A stretch of DNA of 64,000 bases, taken from assembly GCA_046594215.1 (NCBI GenBank), contig JBKJPX010000027.1:1-64000 (forward strand), read 5' to 3'. Of the stretch, positions 33,547 through 41,811 are shown in pieces. The translations under genes and the position numbers were made by a program. The notes under the pieces are model-generated. The model did not search any database. It had not been told where the DNA came from and was given only the letters and a program-made list of their open reading frames with translations. Position 1 is the stretch's first letter, and the number at the start of each line of letters is the position of its first letter. Origin of the DNA: Panacagrimonas sp046594215. Its GTDB lineage: Bacteria; Pseudomonadota; Gammaproteobacteria; Nevskiales; Nevskiaceae.

Positions 33547-34934
33547 CGCTGGAATTCGTAGAGGCTGCCCAGGTTCAGGATCTGCGTCAGACGATCGAGT
33601 GCCGTTCGCGACTCTTCCAGCAGTTGTGGATCGGCAAGATCGGCGGCGACCAGCCGATCGCGGTAGTGGCGCGTGACCCACCCGACGAGTTCCCCATGCC
33701 GCTCCGGCGTGATCCAGACGCGCGCGTGCACCGCCGCCTGCTGTTCGGCCGTGAGCACTACGCGCAGGCGCAGGCAGGCCGGTCCGCCGCCGTTGCGCAT
33801 CGACTGACGCAGGTCGAATACCTCCACGCCCTGAATCGGCAGCGCAGGATCCGCGATCCATTCCTGGATCAGGTTCCAGGCGCGCGGCATTTCGCGGCAT
33901 TCCTGTGCGCAGACAACCCACAGGCCGCGGCCCGGCACGTCGACGAGCTGGCTGTTGAACAGATAGGACGACACCGCGTCGTCCAGGCTCAGGCGCGAAT
34001 TTCGTACCTCGACAAAACGCGGCTTGAACTCGGGGCCGAGCGACTGGCGCGCCCGGGCATAGAGGCTCGCGTGGTCGACGAAGGCGTGCTCGTGATGCAG
34101 CAGCAGGCCGCGATGTCCGACGGCGACCACGTCGTTGTGGAACGCACCTGCGACGATCGCGCGCGGCGACTGCCGCACGAACGCGACGTGCCCCTGGCGC
34201 AGGCCATGCCGGCGTGCGATGGCCTCGCCCGCCGCCCGCGCCTGGCGCACCGGGACCGCCCGCGGCGAGTCGTCCGCGTCGGGATCGGCGTCCGCCTGGA
34301 TCTCCAGCGCGTCCTGCGCCTCGCGGCCATAGACGAAGACTTCCAAACCGCGCAGGCCATGCGCCTCGCATAAGCGCAGGTGATTGGCCGCGCCCTCGTC
34401 GGCGGTGTCGGCGTCGGCCGCCAGCGGCGCGTGGTGGGCGAAGTGCGCGGCGTCGGGGAACAGGCGCGTCAACAGGCGCGCGGTGATGGGCGCCTCGATC
34501 GCACGGTGGCGGTGCGACACGAGGTTGGCCGGCGTGAAGTGCACGCGCCCGTCGGCGGTATCGGCCGAGGGCGAGACGGTGGCCGCGTTGGCCGCCCACA
34601 TGCTCGAGGCCGAACTCGCCGCGAGCAGGAGGTCGGGATCGTCGCGCCGCACCTTGTCGAGCACATAGGCGTCGCGGCCCCGATAGCCGATCCTGCGCAG
34701 CGTCGGAAGGTGCGGCCGCTCCTGAGGCGGCAGCACGCCCTGGGCCAGGCCCAGGGCCGCCAGCGAGCGCATCTTGGCCAGGCCCTGCAGCGCCGCCTCG
34801 CGCGGGTTGGAGCGCTGCGCCGCGTTGCGCGCCGAAGCGCGATTGCCCCTGGCCATGCCGGCGTAGTGATGGGTGGGACCCACCAGCCCGTCGAAGTTGG
34901 CCTCGAGCGCTTCGACCTTCGGAATTTCATTCAT
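33543..34934 (-). CDS. astB: N-succinylarginine dihydrolase
   Basis: The enzyme removes ammonia and CO2 from N2-succinylarginine in the arginine succinyltransferase pathway. The 463 residues show EANFDGLVGPTHHYAG, the HNDVVAVGHRGLLLHHEHAF His region and the nucleophile Cys near GGGPACLRLRVVL. It is the only ast gene here. The ATG at 34934 is chosen because AAGGTG lies just upstream; an ATG two codons earlier is possible. Confidence 0.93.
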   Translation of the reverse strand: MNEIPKVEALEANFDGLVGPTHHYAGMARGNRASARNAAQRSNPREAALQGLAKMRSLAALGLAQGVLPPQERPHLPTLRRIGYRGRDAYVLDKVRRDDPDLLLAASSASSMWAANAATVSPSADTADGRVHFTPANLVSHRHRAIEAPITARLLTRLFPDAAHFAHHAPLAADADTADEGAANHLRLCEAHGLRGLEVFVYGREAQDALEIQADADPDADDSPRAVPVRQARAAGEAIARRHGLRQGHVAFVRQSPRAIVAGAFHNDVVAVGHRGLLLHHEHAFVDHASLYARARQSLGPEFKPRFVEVRNSRLSLDDAVSSYLFNSQLVDVPGRGLWVVCAQECREMPRAWNLIQEWIADPALPIQGVEVFDLRQSMRNGGGPACLRLRVVLTAEQQAAVHARVWITPERHGELVGWVTRHYRDRLVAADLADPQLLEESRTALDRLTQILNLGSLYEFQR

Positions 34935-35138
34935 CAGCATCACCTTAACGCAGGCGTCGGCGCTTGCCATCGATTGTCAGTCTGCGACCAACGAGGTCAG
35001 CGCCAGATCGCATCTGCGCAACGCTTCTGCTTGGGCGACGCGCGCAAGTCCTTGTCTGCGCAATGGCTGCGCACGAACACCGGTTCGGCACGAAAGGCGC
35101 AAGCCCTCCGGCATCCCTTTCCAGGAAGGACCATCACC
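34935..35138. other. Gap upstream of astB
   Basis: This 204-bp stretch lies between astB and the leader of the small membrane protein. No gene or clear regulatory site is seen. With 35139-35254 it forms a 320-bp region without a confident gene. Confidence 0.3.
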
Positions 35139-35336
35139 ATGACCTTCTCGTTTCTCGACGACGCTCTCTCCCCGCTGAGTCGTCGACTCGGCCCGACCGG
35201 TTCGCCGGTCGTGCCGAATTTTGAATTCTTGCCGAGCAGCACCGGAGGACCGACATGCCCGCCACCTTCAAACGATTCGAAAGCGCCGCGGCACGCCGGT
35301 TCAGCCAAGTCTGCGTCATCTCCCTTGCCGCGCTGA
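35139..35336 (+). CDS. Possible leader ORF
   Basis: This is a 65-codon frame (MTFSFLDDALSPLSRRLG...) behind a strong AGGAAGGA 8 bp from the ATG. It runs through the terminator hairpin at 35189-35222 and overlaps the next gene out of frame. No homology is recognised. It may be a regulatory leader peptide rather than a stable protein. Confidence 0.3.
   Translation: MTFSFLDDALSPLSRRLGPTGSPVVPNFEFLPSSTGGPTCPPPSNDSKAPRHAGSAKSASSPLPR
35189..35222 (+). terminator. UUCG-capped terminator inside a leader
   Basis: A 12-bp stem with one mismatch (CGGCCCGACCGG / CCGGTCGTGCCG) and a TTCG loop is followed by AATTTT. It lies 33 bp before the start of the small membrane protein gene, so it may attenuate that gene. 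Confidence 0.6.
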
Positions 35337-35503
35337 TCACCTCGGGCACCGGCCTGCTGGCCTACGTACACGACGACCCGGGCCCGCCCTGGCTGCGCTC
35401 GATGGTGCTGGCGTCCGCCGTAATGGTCGGCATCTCGTTCTGCGGCTGGCTCGTGACAAGCCTGGCGGCGTACGCGCGTGAGCAGATGAGCACGACACGC
35501 TGA
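35255..35503 (+). CDS. Small two-helix membrane protein
   Basis: This 82-residue protein of unknown function has hydrophobic segments at about 18-37 and 47-69, joined by HDDPGPPWLRS. GGAGG lies 6 bp before the ATG. It stands alone between divergent and convergent neighbours. No family is recognised. Confidence 0.6.
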   Translation: MPATFKRFESAAARRFSQVCVISLAALITSGTGLLAYVHDDPGPPWLRSMVLASAVMVGISFCGWLVTSLAAYAREQMSTTR

Positions 35504-35520
35504 AAGCGGGTCGACAATAG

Positions 35521-35538
35521 GTCGGGCCTTGGCCCGAC
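35521..35538. repeat. Short GTCGGGCC hairpin
   Basis: GTCGGGCC-TT-GGCCCGAC is a perfect 8-bp stem, 17 bp after the stop of the small membrane protein gene. It resembles the repeat at 23575-23628. It lacks a T-run, but may still slow transcription between the converging genes. Confidence 0.45.
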
Positions 35539-35614
35539 AGTCCGGCACAAAAGTCCGGTTGCAGCCTGGCCTTCACTTCGGTGCGGATTTCCTGACCAGA
35601 TTGCCCGAAGCTTC

Positions 35615-36337
35615 TCAGTCCTTTCCTGGATGTCGCGGTACGCGCTCGAGGCCGCGCCGCAGGTCGCGCAACATCGTCGCCGTCGTCAGCACCTTGCCGC
35701 CCAGATGTTCGGCCAGCGCAGACCTGAGCAGGTTGCGAGCCGCGCGCAAGTCTTCGGTTGTCGCGAGCGCATCGTCGCGCAGCGCGATCAGCATCCGGCC
35801 CGAATAACTGTCCGGCGCGTCCGACGCGGTGGAAAATGGTTCCTCCCCGCCCCGATAGGAATAGTGCAGGCCCGGGTCCAGGTCCTGCGGCAGGTCGATG
35901 CCGAAGCCGAGTTCCGCAAGCAGGCTCATCTCGAAGCGTCGCAGCGCCCGGTCGGTACCCTGCTCCAACGCACCCAGCGCCTCGCCGTAGGCATCGAAGA
36001 GCACGGGGTGCGCGTCATGGCGTTGCAGCAACCGCATCAGCAGCTCGTTGAGATACCAGCCGCTGAACACGGTCTCGCCACGAAATTCGAACGAGGCCCC
36101 CTGCGCCTCGACGCCCGTGAGCGTGCCCAGGTCGCCCGACTCGGTCCACGACAGGAAGAGCGGTCGAAAGGGCTGGAGCAGGGCGCGCGGCCGCGACTTG
36201 GCGGCGCGAGCGCCGCGTGCCACCAGCCCGATGCGACCGTAAGAGGCGGAGAATGCCTCGACCAGCAGGCTGGTATCGCCGTAGGGGGACGCCTTCAGGA
36301 TCCAGGCCGGCTGCAGCTGGATCCTCGCCCGACTCAC
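35615..36337 (-). CDS. recO: DNA repair protein RecO
   Basis: RecO loads RecA with RecR at single-strand gaps. The 240 residues have the N-terminal OB fold (about 8-80, PAWILKASPYGDTSLLVEAF) and the helical C-terminal domain. The zinc cysteines found in some RecO proteins are absent, as in E. coli. The GTG start overlaps the era stop (GTGA). Confidence 0.92.
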   Translation of the reverse strand: MSRARIQLQPAWILKASPYGDTSLLVEAFSASYGRIGLVARGARAAKSRPRALLQPFRPLFLSWTESGDLGTLTGVEAQGASFEFRGETVFSGWYLNELLMRLLQRHDAHPVLFDAYGEALGALEQGTDRALRRFEMSLLAELGFGIDLPQDLDPGLHYSYRGGEEPFSTASDAPDSYSGRMLIALRDDALATTEDLRAARNLLRSALAEHLGGKVLTTATMLRDLRRGLERVPRHPGKD

Positions 36338-37218
36338 TCGCCGCCGATACCGAACAGCTTCAGGGCCTTCGGATCATCGCTCCAGTTCTCGCGCACACGG
36401 CACCAGAGCTGGAGGAAGACCTTGGCGCCGAGCAGGTGTTCGAGCTCCTTGCGCGCCGTGGTACCCACACGCTTGAGCGAGGCGCCGCTCTCGCCGATGA
36501 CGATCTTCTTCTGGCCTTCGCGTTCGACCCAGATCACCGCGCTGATGCGGTGCATCGTTCCCTCGAGGGCGTAGGACTCGATCGCGACGGTCAGCGCGTA
36601 GGGAAGTTCCTGGTTGAGCGTACGCGTGAGTTTCTCGCGCACGAGTTCGGCCGCGAGGAACTCGTTGTCGAACCCCGCCACCATGTCGGGCGGATAGAGC
36701 GGCGGCCCCTCGGGCAGACGCTTCATGATCTCGTCGGCCAGCGCCTCGACGTTGTGCTTGCGCAGCGCCGACAGCGGCACCACGAACGCAAAGTCGCGGC
36801 GCGCCGACAGCTTCTCGATCTCCGGCAACAGCTTGGTCTTGTCGGTGACGCGGTCGATCTTGTTGATGACCAGGCCTACCGGAGCGGACACCTTGGCCAG
36901 GCGTTCGAGCACCGCCTGGTCTTCCTCGGTCCAGCGACCGGATTCGACGACGAACATCGCGAGGTCGACGTCGTGAAGGCTGCCGGCTGCCGCGTCGTTC
37001 ATCGCGCGGTTGAGCGCCTTCTTGCCGCCCAGGTGCAGGCCCGGCGTGTCGACGAACACGATCTGGCCTTCTTCGCGATGCACCACGCCCTGGATCGCGT
37101 GGCGCGTGGTCTGTGGCTTGTGCGAGACGATGCTGAGCTTGCGACCGACAAGCGCATTGAGCAGCGAGGATTTGCCGACGTTGGGACGTCCGACCAGGGT
37201 GACGATGCCGCTGCGCAT
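36334..37218 (-). CDS. era: GTPase Era
   Basis: Era binds the 3' end of 16S rRNA during 30S maturation. The 294 residues have G1 GRPNVGKSS, G3 DTPG and G4 NKID, followed by a C-terminal KH domain (VIGESGASLKRVG). The ATG at 37218 begins MRSGIVTLVGRPNVGKSS. The upstream sequence is pyrimidine-rich without a Shine-Dalgarno, so translation may depend on rnc upstream. Confidence 0.95.
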   Translation of the reverse strand: MRSGIVTLVGRPNVGKSSLLNALVGRKLSIVSHKPQTTRHAIQGVVHREEGQIVFVDTPGLHLGGKKALNRAMNDAAAGSLHDVDLAMFVVESGRWTEEDQAVLERLAKVSAPVGLVINKIDRVTDKTKLLPEIEKLSARRDFAFVVPLSALRKHNVEALADEIMKRLPEGPPLYPPDMVAGFDNEFLAAELVREKLTRTLNQELPYALTVAIESYALEGTMHRISAVIWVEREGQKKIVIGESGASLKRVGTTARKELEHLLGAKVFLQLWCRVRENWSDDPKALKLFGIGGE

Positions 37219-37249
37219 GGAAGCTCGAAAGAGAGGGGAAAAAAGGACT

Positions 37250-37969
37250 TCAGGACCGGTCGCTCTGCTGCAGGGATTCCAGCAGCGCCGCTGCCGCCTG
37301 CTGCTCCGCAACCCGCCTGCTGCTGCCGCTGGCGTCAGAGGCACGTTCCTCGTCGGTCAGGCTGGCCCGGACGAGGAAGTATCGCCGATGCGCCGGTCCG
37401 GATTCCTCGAGCACCTCGTAGACCGGCAGCGGACGGCTGCGGCCCTGCAGCCATTCCTGCAGACGGGTCTTGGGATCCTTGAGGGTCTCGGCATCCGGAA
37501 GGTCCGCCAGGTCGGCTGCGAACAGCAGCCGGCAGGTCTTCTGGGCCGCGTCGAAGCCACCGTCAAGATAGACCGCTCCCACCAGGGCTTCCACCGCGTC
37601 GGCGAGCACCGAATCGCGCCGCCAACCGCCGCTCTTGAGCTCGCCCTCGCCCAGGCGAAGGTGCTCGCCGAGCGTCAGTCGCCGAGCGATCGCCGCCAGC
37701 GAACGCTCCCGCACCAGGCTCGAGCGCCAGCGCGAAAGGTCACCTTCGCTTGCGCGTGGCCGCGCCGTGAACAAGGCGTCGGCCACGAACGAGCCTATCA
37801 GCGCATCGCCGAGAAATTCGAGTCGTTCGTTGTTGTCGCCGCTGAAGGAACGGTGCGTGAGCGCACGGACCAGCAGGGCCGGGTCACCGAACTCACGGCC
37901 CAGCCTGGCCGCCAGCTCAGCGTCCTTCCCCAAGATTCCACCGCCATGGAACTCAGGAATCGATGTCAC
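37250..37969 (-). CDS. rnc: Ribonuclease III
   Basis: This double-strand-specific RNase processes rRNA precursors and some mRNAs. The 239 residues have the signature NERLEFLGDA (47-56; E51 and D55), a second acidic site near DSVLADAVEALVGAVYLDGG and a C-terminal dsRNA-binding domain (about 160-235). The GTG start overlaps the DUF4845 gene by 17 bp, with GGGAAG upstream. Confidence 0.95.
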   Translation of the reverse strand: MTSIPEFHGGGILGKDAELAARLGREFGDPALLVRALTHRSFSGDNNERLEFLGDALIGSFVADALFTARPRASEGDLSRWRSSLVRERSLAAIARRLTLGEHLRLGEGELKSGGWRRDSVLADAVEALVGAVYLDGGFDAAQKTCRLLFAADLADLPDAETLKDPKTRLQEWLQGRSRPLPVYEVLEESGPAHRRYFLVRASLTDEERASDASGSSRRVAEQQAAAALLESLQQSDRS

Positions 37970-38348
37970 CGCTTCCCGGCTTCATGGGGAAGTCGTCCTT
38001 GAAATGGATGACCACGAACACGTTGTAGAAAAGATTCACGCGGGCCTCGTAGTCGTACGAGAGCGTGCGCCCCTTGGCGCTGCGCTTGATCTTCACATCC
38101 TTGTCATCGAGCTGATTGATGTAGTCGATGTCCCAGCGGCGTTCAAGCGTCGAGCGAATCTCCTGCGGGGACGCATTCGCGTAATCGGGGTTGTCCGCGA
38201 CACCCTTCACGACCTTTATCACCGTTCCCTGGTTCAAGTAGAGCGGCCCTACTTTGATCACGAGGATGGCGAGGAACGCGATCGTTCCGAACACGAACAG
38301 CATTCCAAACCACCCCAACCCCCGTTGCCGCTCGAGTGACTTGACCAT
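37953..38348 (-). CDS. DUF4845 membrane protein
   Basis: This 131-residue protein has one N-terminal helix (about 13-32) and a small extracytoplasmic domain ending in VNLFYNVFVVIHFKDDFPM. DUF4845 proteins sit between lepB and rnc in many gammaproteobacteria; their function is unknown, though a role near the signal peptidase is often assumed. AGGGAGGAG lies just before the ATG. Confidence 0.85.
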   Translation of the reverse strand: MVKSLERQRGLGWFGMLFVFGTIAFLAILVIKVGPLYLNQGTVIKVVKGVADNPDYANASPQEIRSTLERRWDIDYINQLDDKDVKIKRSAKGRTLSYDYEARVNLFYNVFVVIHFKDDFPMKPGSGDIDS

Positions 38349-38378
38349 TGACTCCTCCCTGGTGTCTGCGGTGCAAGC

Positions 38379-39173
38379 TTAGCGGATGCTCGTTCCCACA
38401 CGGGCAAAGTTGGGCCGCATGCGCGCGCCGTCCCAGCTCATCCACACGAAGAAAGCCCGGCCGACGAGGTTGTGTTCCGGAACCGTGCCCCAGCCGCGCG
38501 AGTCGAAACTGCCGTCGCGGTTGTCACCCATTGCGAAATACTGCTTTTCCGGCACCACCATCTCGAAATCGCGCGCCGGCTCTTCCGGGTTCACGATGAT
38601 GTGGTGCGTGTGTTCGGGGATGTCCTCGCGCAGGCGGTAGGCGGTTCCGCCGGGCAGCTTGGGAGCCGTGTAGACCCCATCGGCGGTCTGCGGCTGCGGC
38701 TCGCCGTTGATGTACAGGATCTTGTCGTGGTACGCGAGGCGGTCGCCCGGCAGGCCGACGATGCGCTTGATGAAGTCCACCGAAGGGTCATTCGGCCAGC
38801 GGAACACGACGATGTCGCCGCGCTTGGGCCGGTCGCCCTTCAGGAATTCGTAGTGGAACACCGGGTCGCGCAGGCCGTAGGAGTACTTGTTGACCAGGAT
38901 GAAGTCGCCGACCAGCAGGGTCGGGATCATCGAGCCGGACGGGATGCGGAAGGGTTCGGCGAGGAACGAACGCAGCAGCAGCACGGCCACGATCACCGGA
39001 AAGAACGAGCGCGAGAAGTCGACCAGCCACCCCGGCTTCTCGTTTCCACCGATCAGATTGCGCCGCCTGCGCGACAGCCAGAGCACATCGAGCAGCCAGC
39101 CCAGGCCGGTCAGAACGGTGAGGACGGTCAACAGCACCGCGAAATCGAAATGCACGTCGGGCGGCAAATTCAT
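38379..39173 (-). CDS. lepB: Signal peptidase I
   Basis: LepB removes signal peptides on the outer face of the inner membrane. The 264 residues have two N-terminal helices (about 12-32 and 55-70), the catalytic Ser in IPSGSMIPT (S81), the Lys in DFIKRIVGLPGD (K136) and the box E segment GDNRDGSFDSRGWG. The length is shorter than E. coli LepB (324). Confidence 0.95.
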   Translation of the reverse strand: MNLPPDVHFDFAVLLTVLTVLTGLGWLLDVLWLSRRRRNLIGGNEKPGWLVDFSRSFFPVIVAVLLLRSFLAEPFRIPSGSMIPTLLVGDFILVNKYSYGLRDPVFHYEFLKGDRPKRGDIVVFRWPNDPSVDFIKRIVGLPGDRLAYHDKILYINGEPQPQTADGVYTAPKLPGGTAYRLREDIPEHTHHIIVNPEEPARDFEMVVPEKQYFAMGDNRDGSFDSRGWGTVPEHNLVGRAFFVWMSWDGARMRPNFARVGTSIR

Positions 39174-39189
39174 CTAGTAGCTCCTCACT

Positions 39190-40992
39190 TCACTTCTTGC
39201 GGTCCACACCGAGCACGGCCAGGAAGGCCTCCTGCGGAATCTCCACGGAGCCGACCTGTTTCATGCGCTTCTTGCCTTCCTTCTGCTTCTCCAGCAGCTT
39301 GCGCTTGCGGCTGACGTCTCCGCCGTAGCACTTTGCCGTCACGTCCTTGCGCAGCGCCTTGACCGTGCTGCGCGAGATGATCTTGGCGCCGATCGCGGCC
39401 TGGATCGCCACGTCGAACTGCTGGCGATGAATCACTTCCTGCATGCGCTCGCAGAGGTCGCGGCCGCGCGTGTAAGAGGTGTCGCGGTGCACGATGCTCG
39501 CCAGCGCGTCGACTTTTTCGCCGTTGACCAGCACGTCCAGTCTCACGAGGTCGGCCGTCTGGAAACGCGTGAACTCGTATTCGAAGCTGGCGTAGCCGCG
39601 CGACACACTCTTCAACCGGTCGAAGAAATCGAGAACCACCTCGGCCAGCGGCATTTCGACTTCGAGCTGCACCTGGGCGCCCAGGTAGCGCAGGTTCTTC
39701 TGGACCCCCCGCTTCTCCATGCACAGCTGCATGACCGGGCCGACGTACTCGTGCGGCATCAGTACGCGCGCGGTGATGATCGGCTCGCGCAGGTCCTGGA
39801 ACTCGCTGCCGTCCGGCAGTTCGGCCGGATTGTCGATGCGGCGGACCTCGCCGTCGCTCGTCACGATCTCGTACACCACGCTGGGCGCGGTCGTGATCAG
39901 GTTGAGGTCGTACTCGCGCTCGAGACGCTCCTGCACGATCTCCATGTGCAGCATGCCGAGAAAGCCGATGCGGAAGCCGAAGCCCAGGGCAGTCGAATTC
40001 TCCGGCTCGTACTGCAGTGCAGAGTCGTTCAGGCGCAGCTTGGACAGCGAATCGCGAAAATCCTCGAAGTCCTCTGCGTCCACTGGAAACAGCCCGGCGA
40101 AGACGCGCGGCTGGATCTTGCGGAAGCCCGGCAGCATCTCGGTGCAGGGGTTGATGCTCGTTGTCAGGGTGTCGCCCACCGGCGCACCGAAAATGTCCTT
40201 GATCCCGGCGATCAGAAACCCGACTTCGCCGGTTTCGAGCGCGTCCTTGAACACGCGCTTGGGCGTATGCACGCCGAGCATCGAGACCTCGTGATCCTTG
40301 CCGGTGGACATCACCTTGATCTTCTGGCCCTTCTGGATTCGCCCATTGATGACGCGCACCAGCGAGACCACGCCCAGGTAATTGTCGAACCAGGAGTCCA
40401 CGATGAGCGCCTGCAGCTTGCCTCCAGGATTGCCCTTGGGCGGCGGCAGCCTCTGCACGACGGCCTCCAGGACCTCCTCCACACCCAGGCCGGTCTTCGC
40501 CGAGATACGCAGCGCATCCGTCGCCTCGATGCCGATGACCTGCTCGATCTCCTCGGCCACGCGTTCAGGCTCGGCGTTCTGCAGATCGATCTTGTTGAGG
40601 ATCGGCAGCACTTCCAGGTGCATGTCGAGCGCGGTGTAGCAGTTGGCCACCGACTGGGCTTCGACGCCCTGGCTGGCATCCACCACCAGCAACGCGCCCT
40701 CGCAGGCCTGCAGCGAGCGGCTGACTTCGTAGCTGAAGTCGACGTGGCCCGGCGTGTCCATGAGGTTGAGCTGGTACACCTGCCCGTCGCGCGCCTTGTA
40801 GTCGAGCGAAACGGCCTGCGCCTTGATCGTGATGCCGCGTTCGCGCTCGATCGGATTGTTGTCGAGGACCTGCGCGGTCATTTCGCGTTCTTCCAGGCCG
40901 CCCGTGAGCTGGATGAAGCGATCCGCGAGCGTCGATTTACCGTGATCGATGTGCGCGATGATGCAGAAGTTGCGGATGTTCGCCAGATTCAT
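39190..40992 (-). CDS. lepA: Elongation factor 4 (LepA)
   Basis: LepA is a ribosomal GTPase that affects initiation and back-translocation. The 600-residue protein starts with G1 AHIDHGKSTLADR, G3 DTPGH and G4 NKIDL. It ends with the LepA-specific C-terminal domain (AIGAKIISRSTVKALRKDVTAKCYGGDVSRKRKLLEKQKEGKKR). It heads the lepA-lepB-DUF4845-rnc-era-recO series. Confidence 0.97.
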   Translation of the reverse strand: MNLANIRNFCIIAHIDHGKSTLADRFIQLTGGLEEREMTAQVLDNNPIERERGITIKAQAVSLDYKARDGQVYQLNLMDTPGHVDFSYEVSRSLQACEGALLVVDASQGVEAQSVANCYTALDMHLEVLPILNKIDLQNAEPERVAEEIEQVIGIEATDALRISAKTGLGVEEVLEAVVQRLPPPKGNPGGKLQALIVDSWFDNYLGVVSLVRVINGRIQKGQKIKVMSTGKDHEVSMLGVHTPKRVFKDALETGEVGFLIAGIKDIFGAPVGDTLTTSINPCTEMLPGFRKIQPRVFAGLFPVDAEDFEDFRDSLSKLRLNDSALQYEPENSTALGFGFRIGFLGMLHMEIVQERLEREYDLNLITTAPSVVYEIVTSDGEVRRIDNPAELPDGSEFQDLREPIITARVLMPHEYVGPVMQLCMEKRGVQKNLRYLGAQVQLEVEMPLAEVVLDFFDRLKSVSRGYASFEYEFTRFQTADLVRLDVLVNGEKVDALASIVHRDTSYTRGRDLCERMQEVIHRQQFDVAIQAAIGAKIISRSTVKALRKDVTAKCYGGDVSRKRKLLEKQKEGKKRMKQVGSVEIPQEAFLAVLGVDRKK

Positions 40993-41079
40993 GGCGCAAG
41001 CTGAGGAAAGTTCAGGCGAAAAGGGCGCGGAGTATACCGGGTGCGACCTCCTCGCGGTCGCGTGCGCCTCCGGATCGAT

Positions 41080-41109
41080 CGCCGCGACCGGTCAGGACCG
41101 GTCGCGGCG
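41080..41109. repeat. Perfect 14-bp hairpin
   Basis: CGCCGCGACCGGTC (41080-41093) and GACCGGTCGCGGCG (41096-41109) are perfect complements around AG. The hairpin lies 9 bp after the stop of the H1-tail gene and upstream of lepA. There is no T-run on either strand, so it is terminator-like rather than a classic terminator. Confidence 0.6.
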
Positions 41110-41118
41110 TCGGTCCCG

Positions 41119-41448
41119 TCAGCGTTTGCGACGGGCTGCACTCTTGACCGGCTTGCGTGCGACTTTCTTCACAGCCTTCTTGACGGCCTTCTTCGCCGCG
41201 GGCCGCTTTTTCTTGGCGGCCGAACCACCCACCGCCCGCTCGAGCGCCGAAAGCCGCGCGTCGAGCGACTTGCGCAGAGCACTGATCAGGCGCAGCAGTT
41301 CCTTGCGCGAGGGCGCGGCACCGCTGCTGAGCTTGCTGCCGAGTTTCTTGAGCAACTGGTCCAGATCGTTCACGACGCCGCCGAAAACCGCACGCGCACG
41401 ATCGGCGATCTCACCGGGCAAACCGTCCAGCTTCAGTTTCGCAGCCAT
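41119..41448 (-). CDS. Small protein with histone-H1-like Lys/Ala tail
   Basis: This 109-residue protein has a helical N-terminal part (about 1-75, KLDGLPGEIADRARAVFGGVVNDLDQLLKKL) and a very basic tail (about 76-109, KKAVKKAVKKVARKPVK). Such tails bind DNA or RNA, as in AlgP/H1-like proteins. The N-terminal part is coiled-coil- or phasin-like and not recognised further. AGGAGA lies upstream of the ATG. It follows the rpoE-mucD series on the same strand. Confidence 0.75.
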   Translation of the reverse strand: MAAKLKLDGLPGEIADRARAVFGGVVNDLDQLLKKLGSKLSSGAAPSRKELLRLISALRKSLDARLSALERAVGGSAAKKKRPAAKKAVKKAVKKVARKPVKSAARRKR

Positions 41449-41535
41449 GCGTTGTCTCCTGTTCCGAGGCGCCCGGTTCGGACGCAGGACCATGGTAGGT
41501 GCCAGCGGACACGGCCACAAATTGCCCAACCTCGA

Positions 41536-41811
41536 TCAGGTTTCGCGGCGGGCCGACTCGCGACGCCAATCTGCAAAGGCCTCCGCGTCGAACCGACCCT
41601 CGCAGACGATGTCGTTCCAGCGGTCGAGCAGCACCGGCACGCGCAAGCCGTAGCGCCGCTGCCAGTCCGGTCGCGAGTCCACGTCCGCGTGCTGAAGATC
41701 AACGCCGATGGCGTCTGGGTGCGCGCCCAGTTCCATGGCCATCTCCTCGCACAGGCCGCAGTCGGGCCGCGCGAGCAGCAGCAGGACGACTGCGTCAGTC
41801 TTCTGCGCCAT
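41536..41811 (-). CDS. Glutaredoxin-like protein (DUF836)
   Basis: This 91-residue thioredoxin-fold protein has the redox motif PDCGLCEE near the N-terminus and the cis-Pro in YGLRVPVLL. GGGAGG lies just upstream of the ATG. It overlaps the end of the cyclase gene by 17 bp, so it is probably co-transcribed with the envelope-stress genes, where disulfide chemistry would make sense. The substrate is unknown. Confidence 0.85.
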   Translation of the reverse strand: MAQKTDAVVLLLLARPDCGLCEEMAMELGAHPDAIGVDLQHADVDSRPDWQRRYGLRVPVLLDRWNDIVCEGRFDAEAFADWRRESARRET

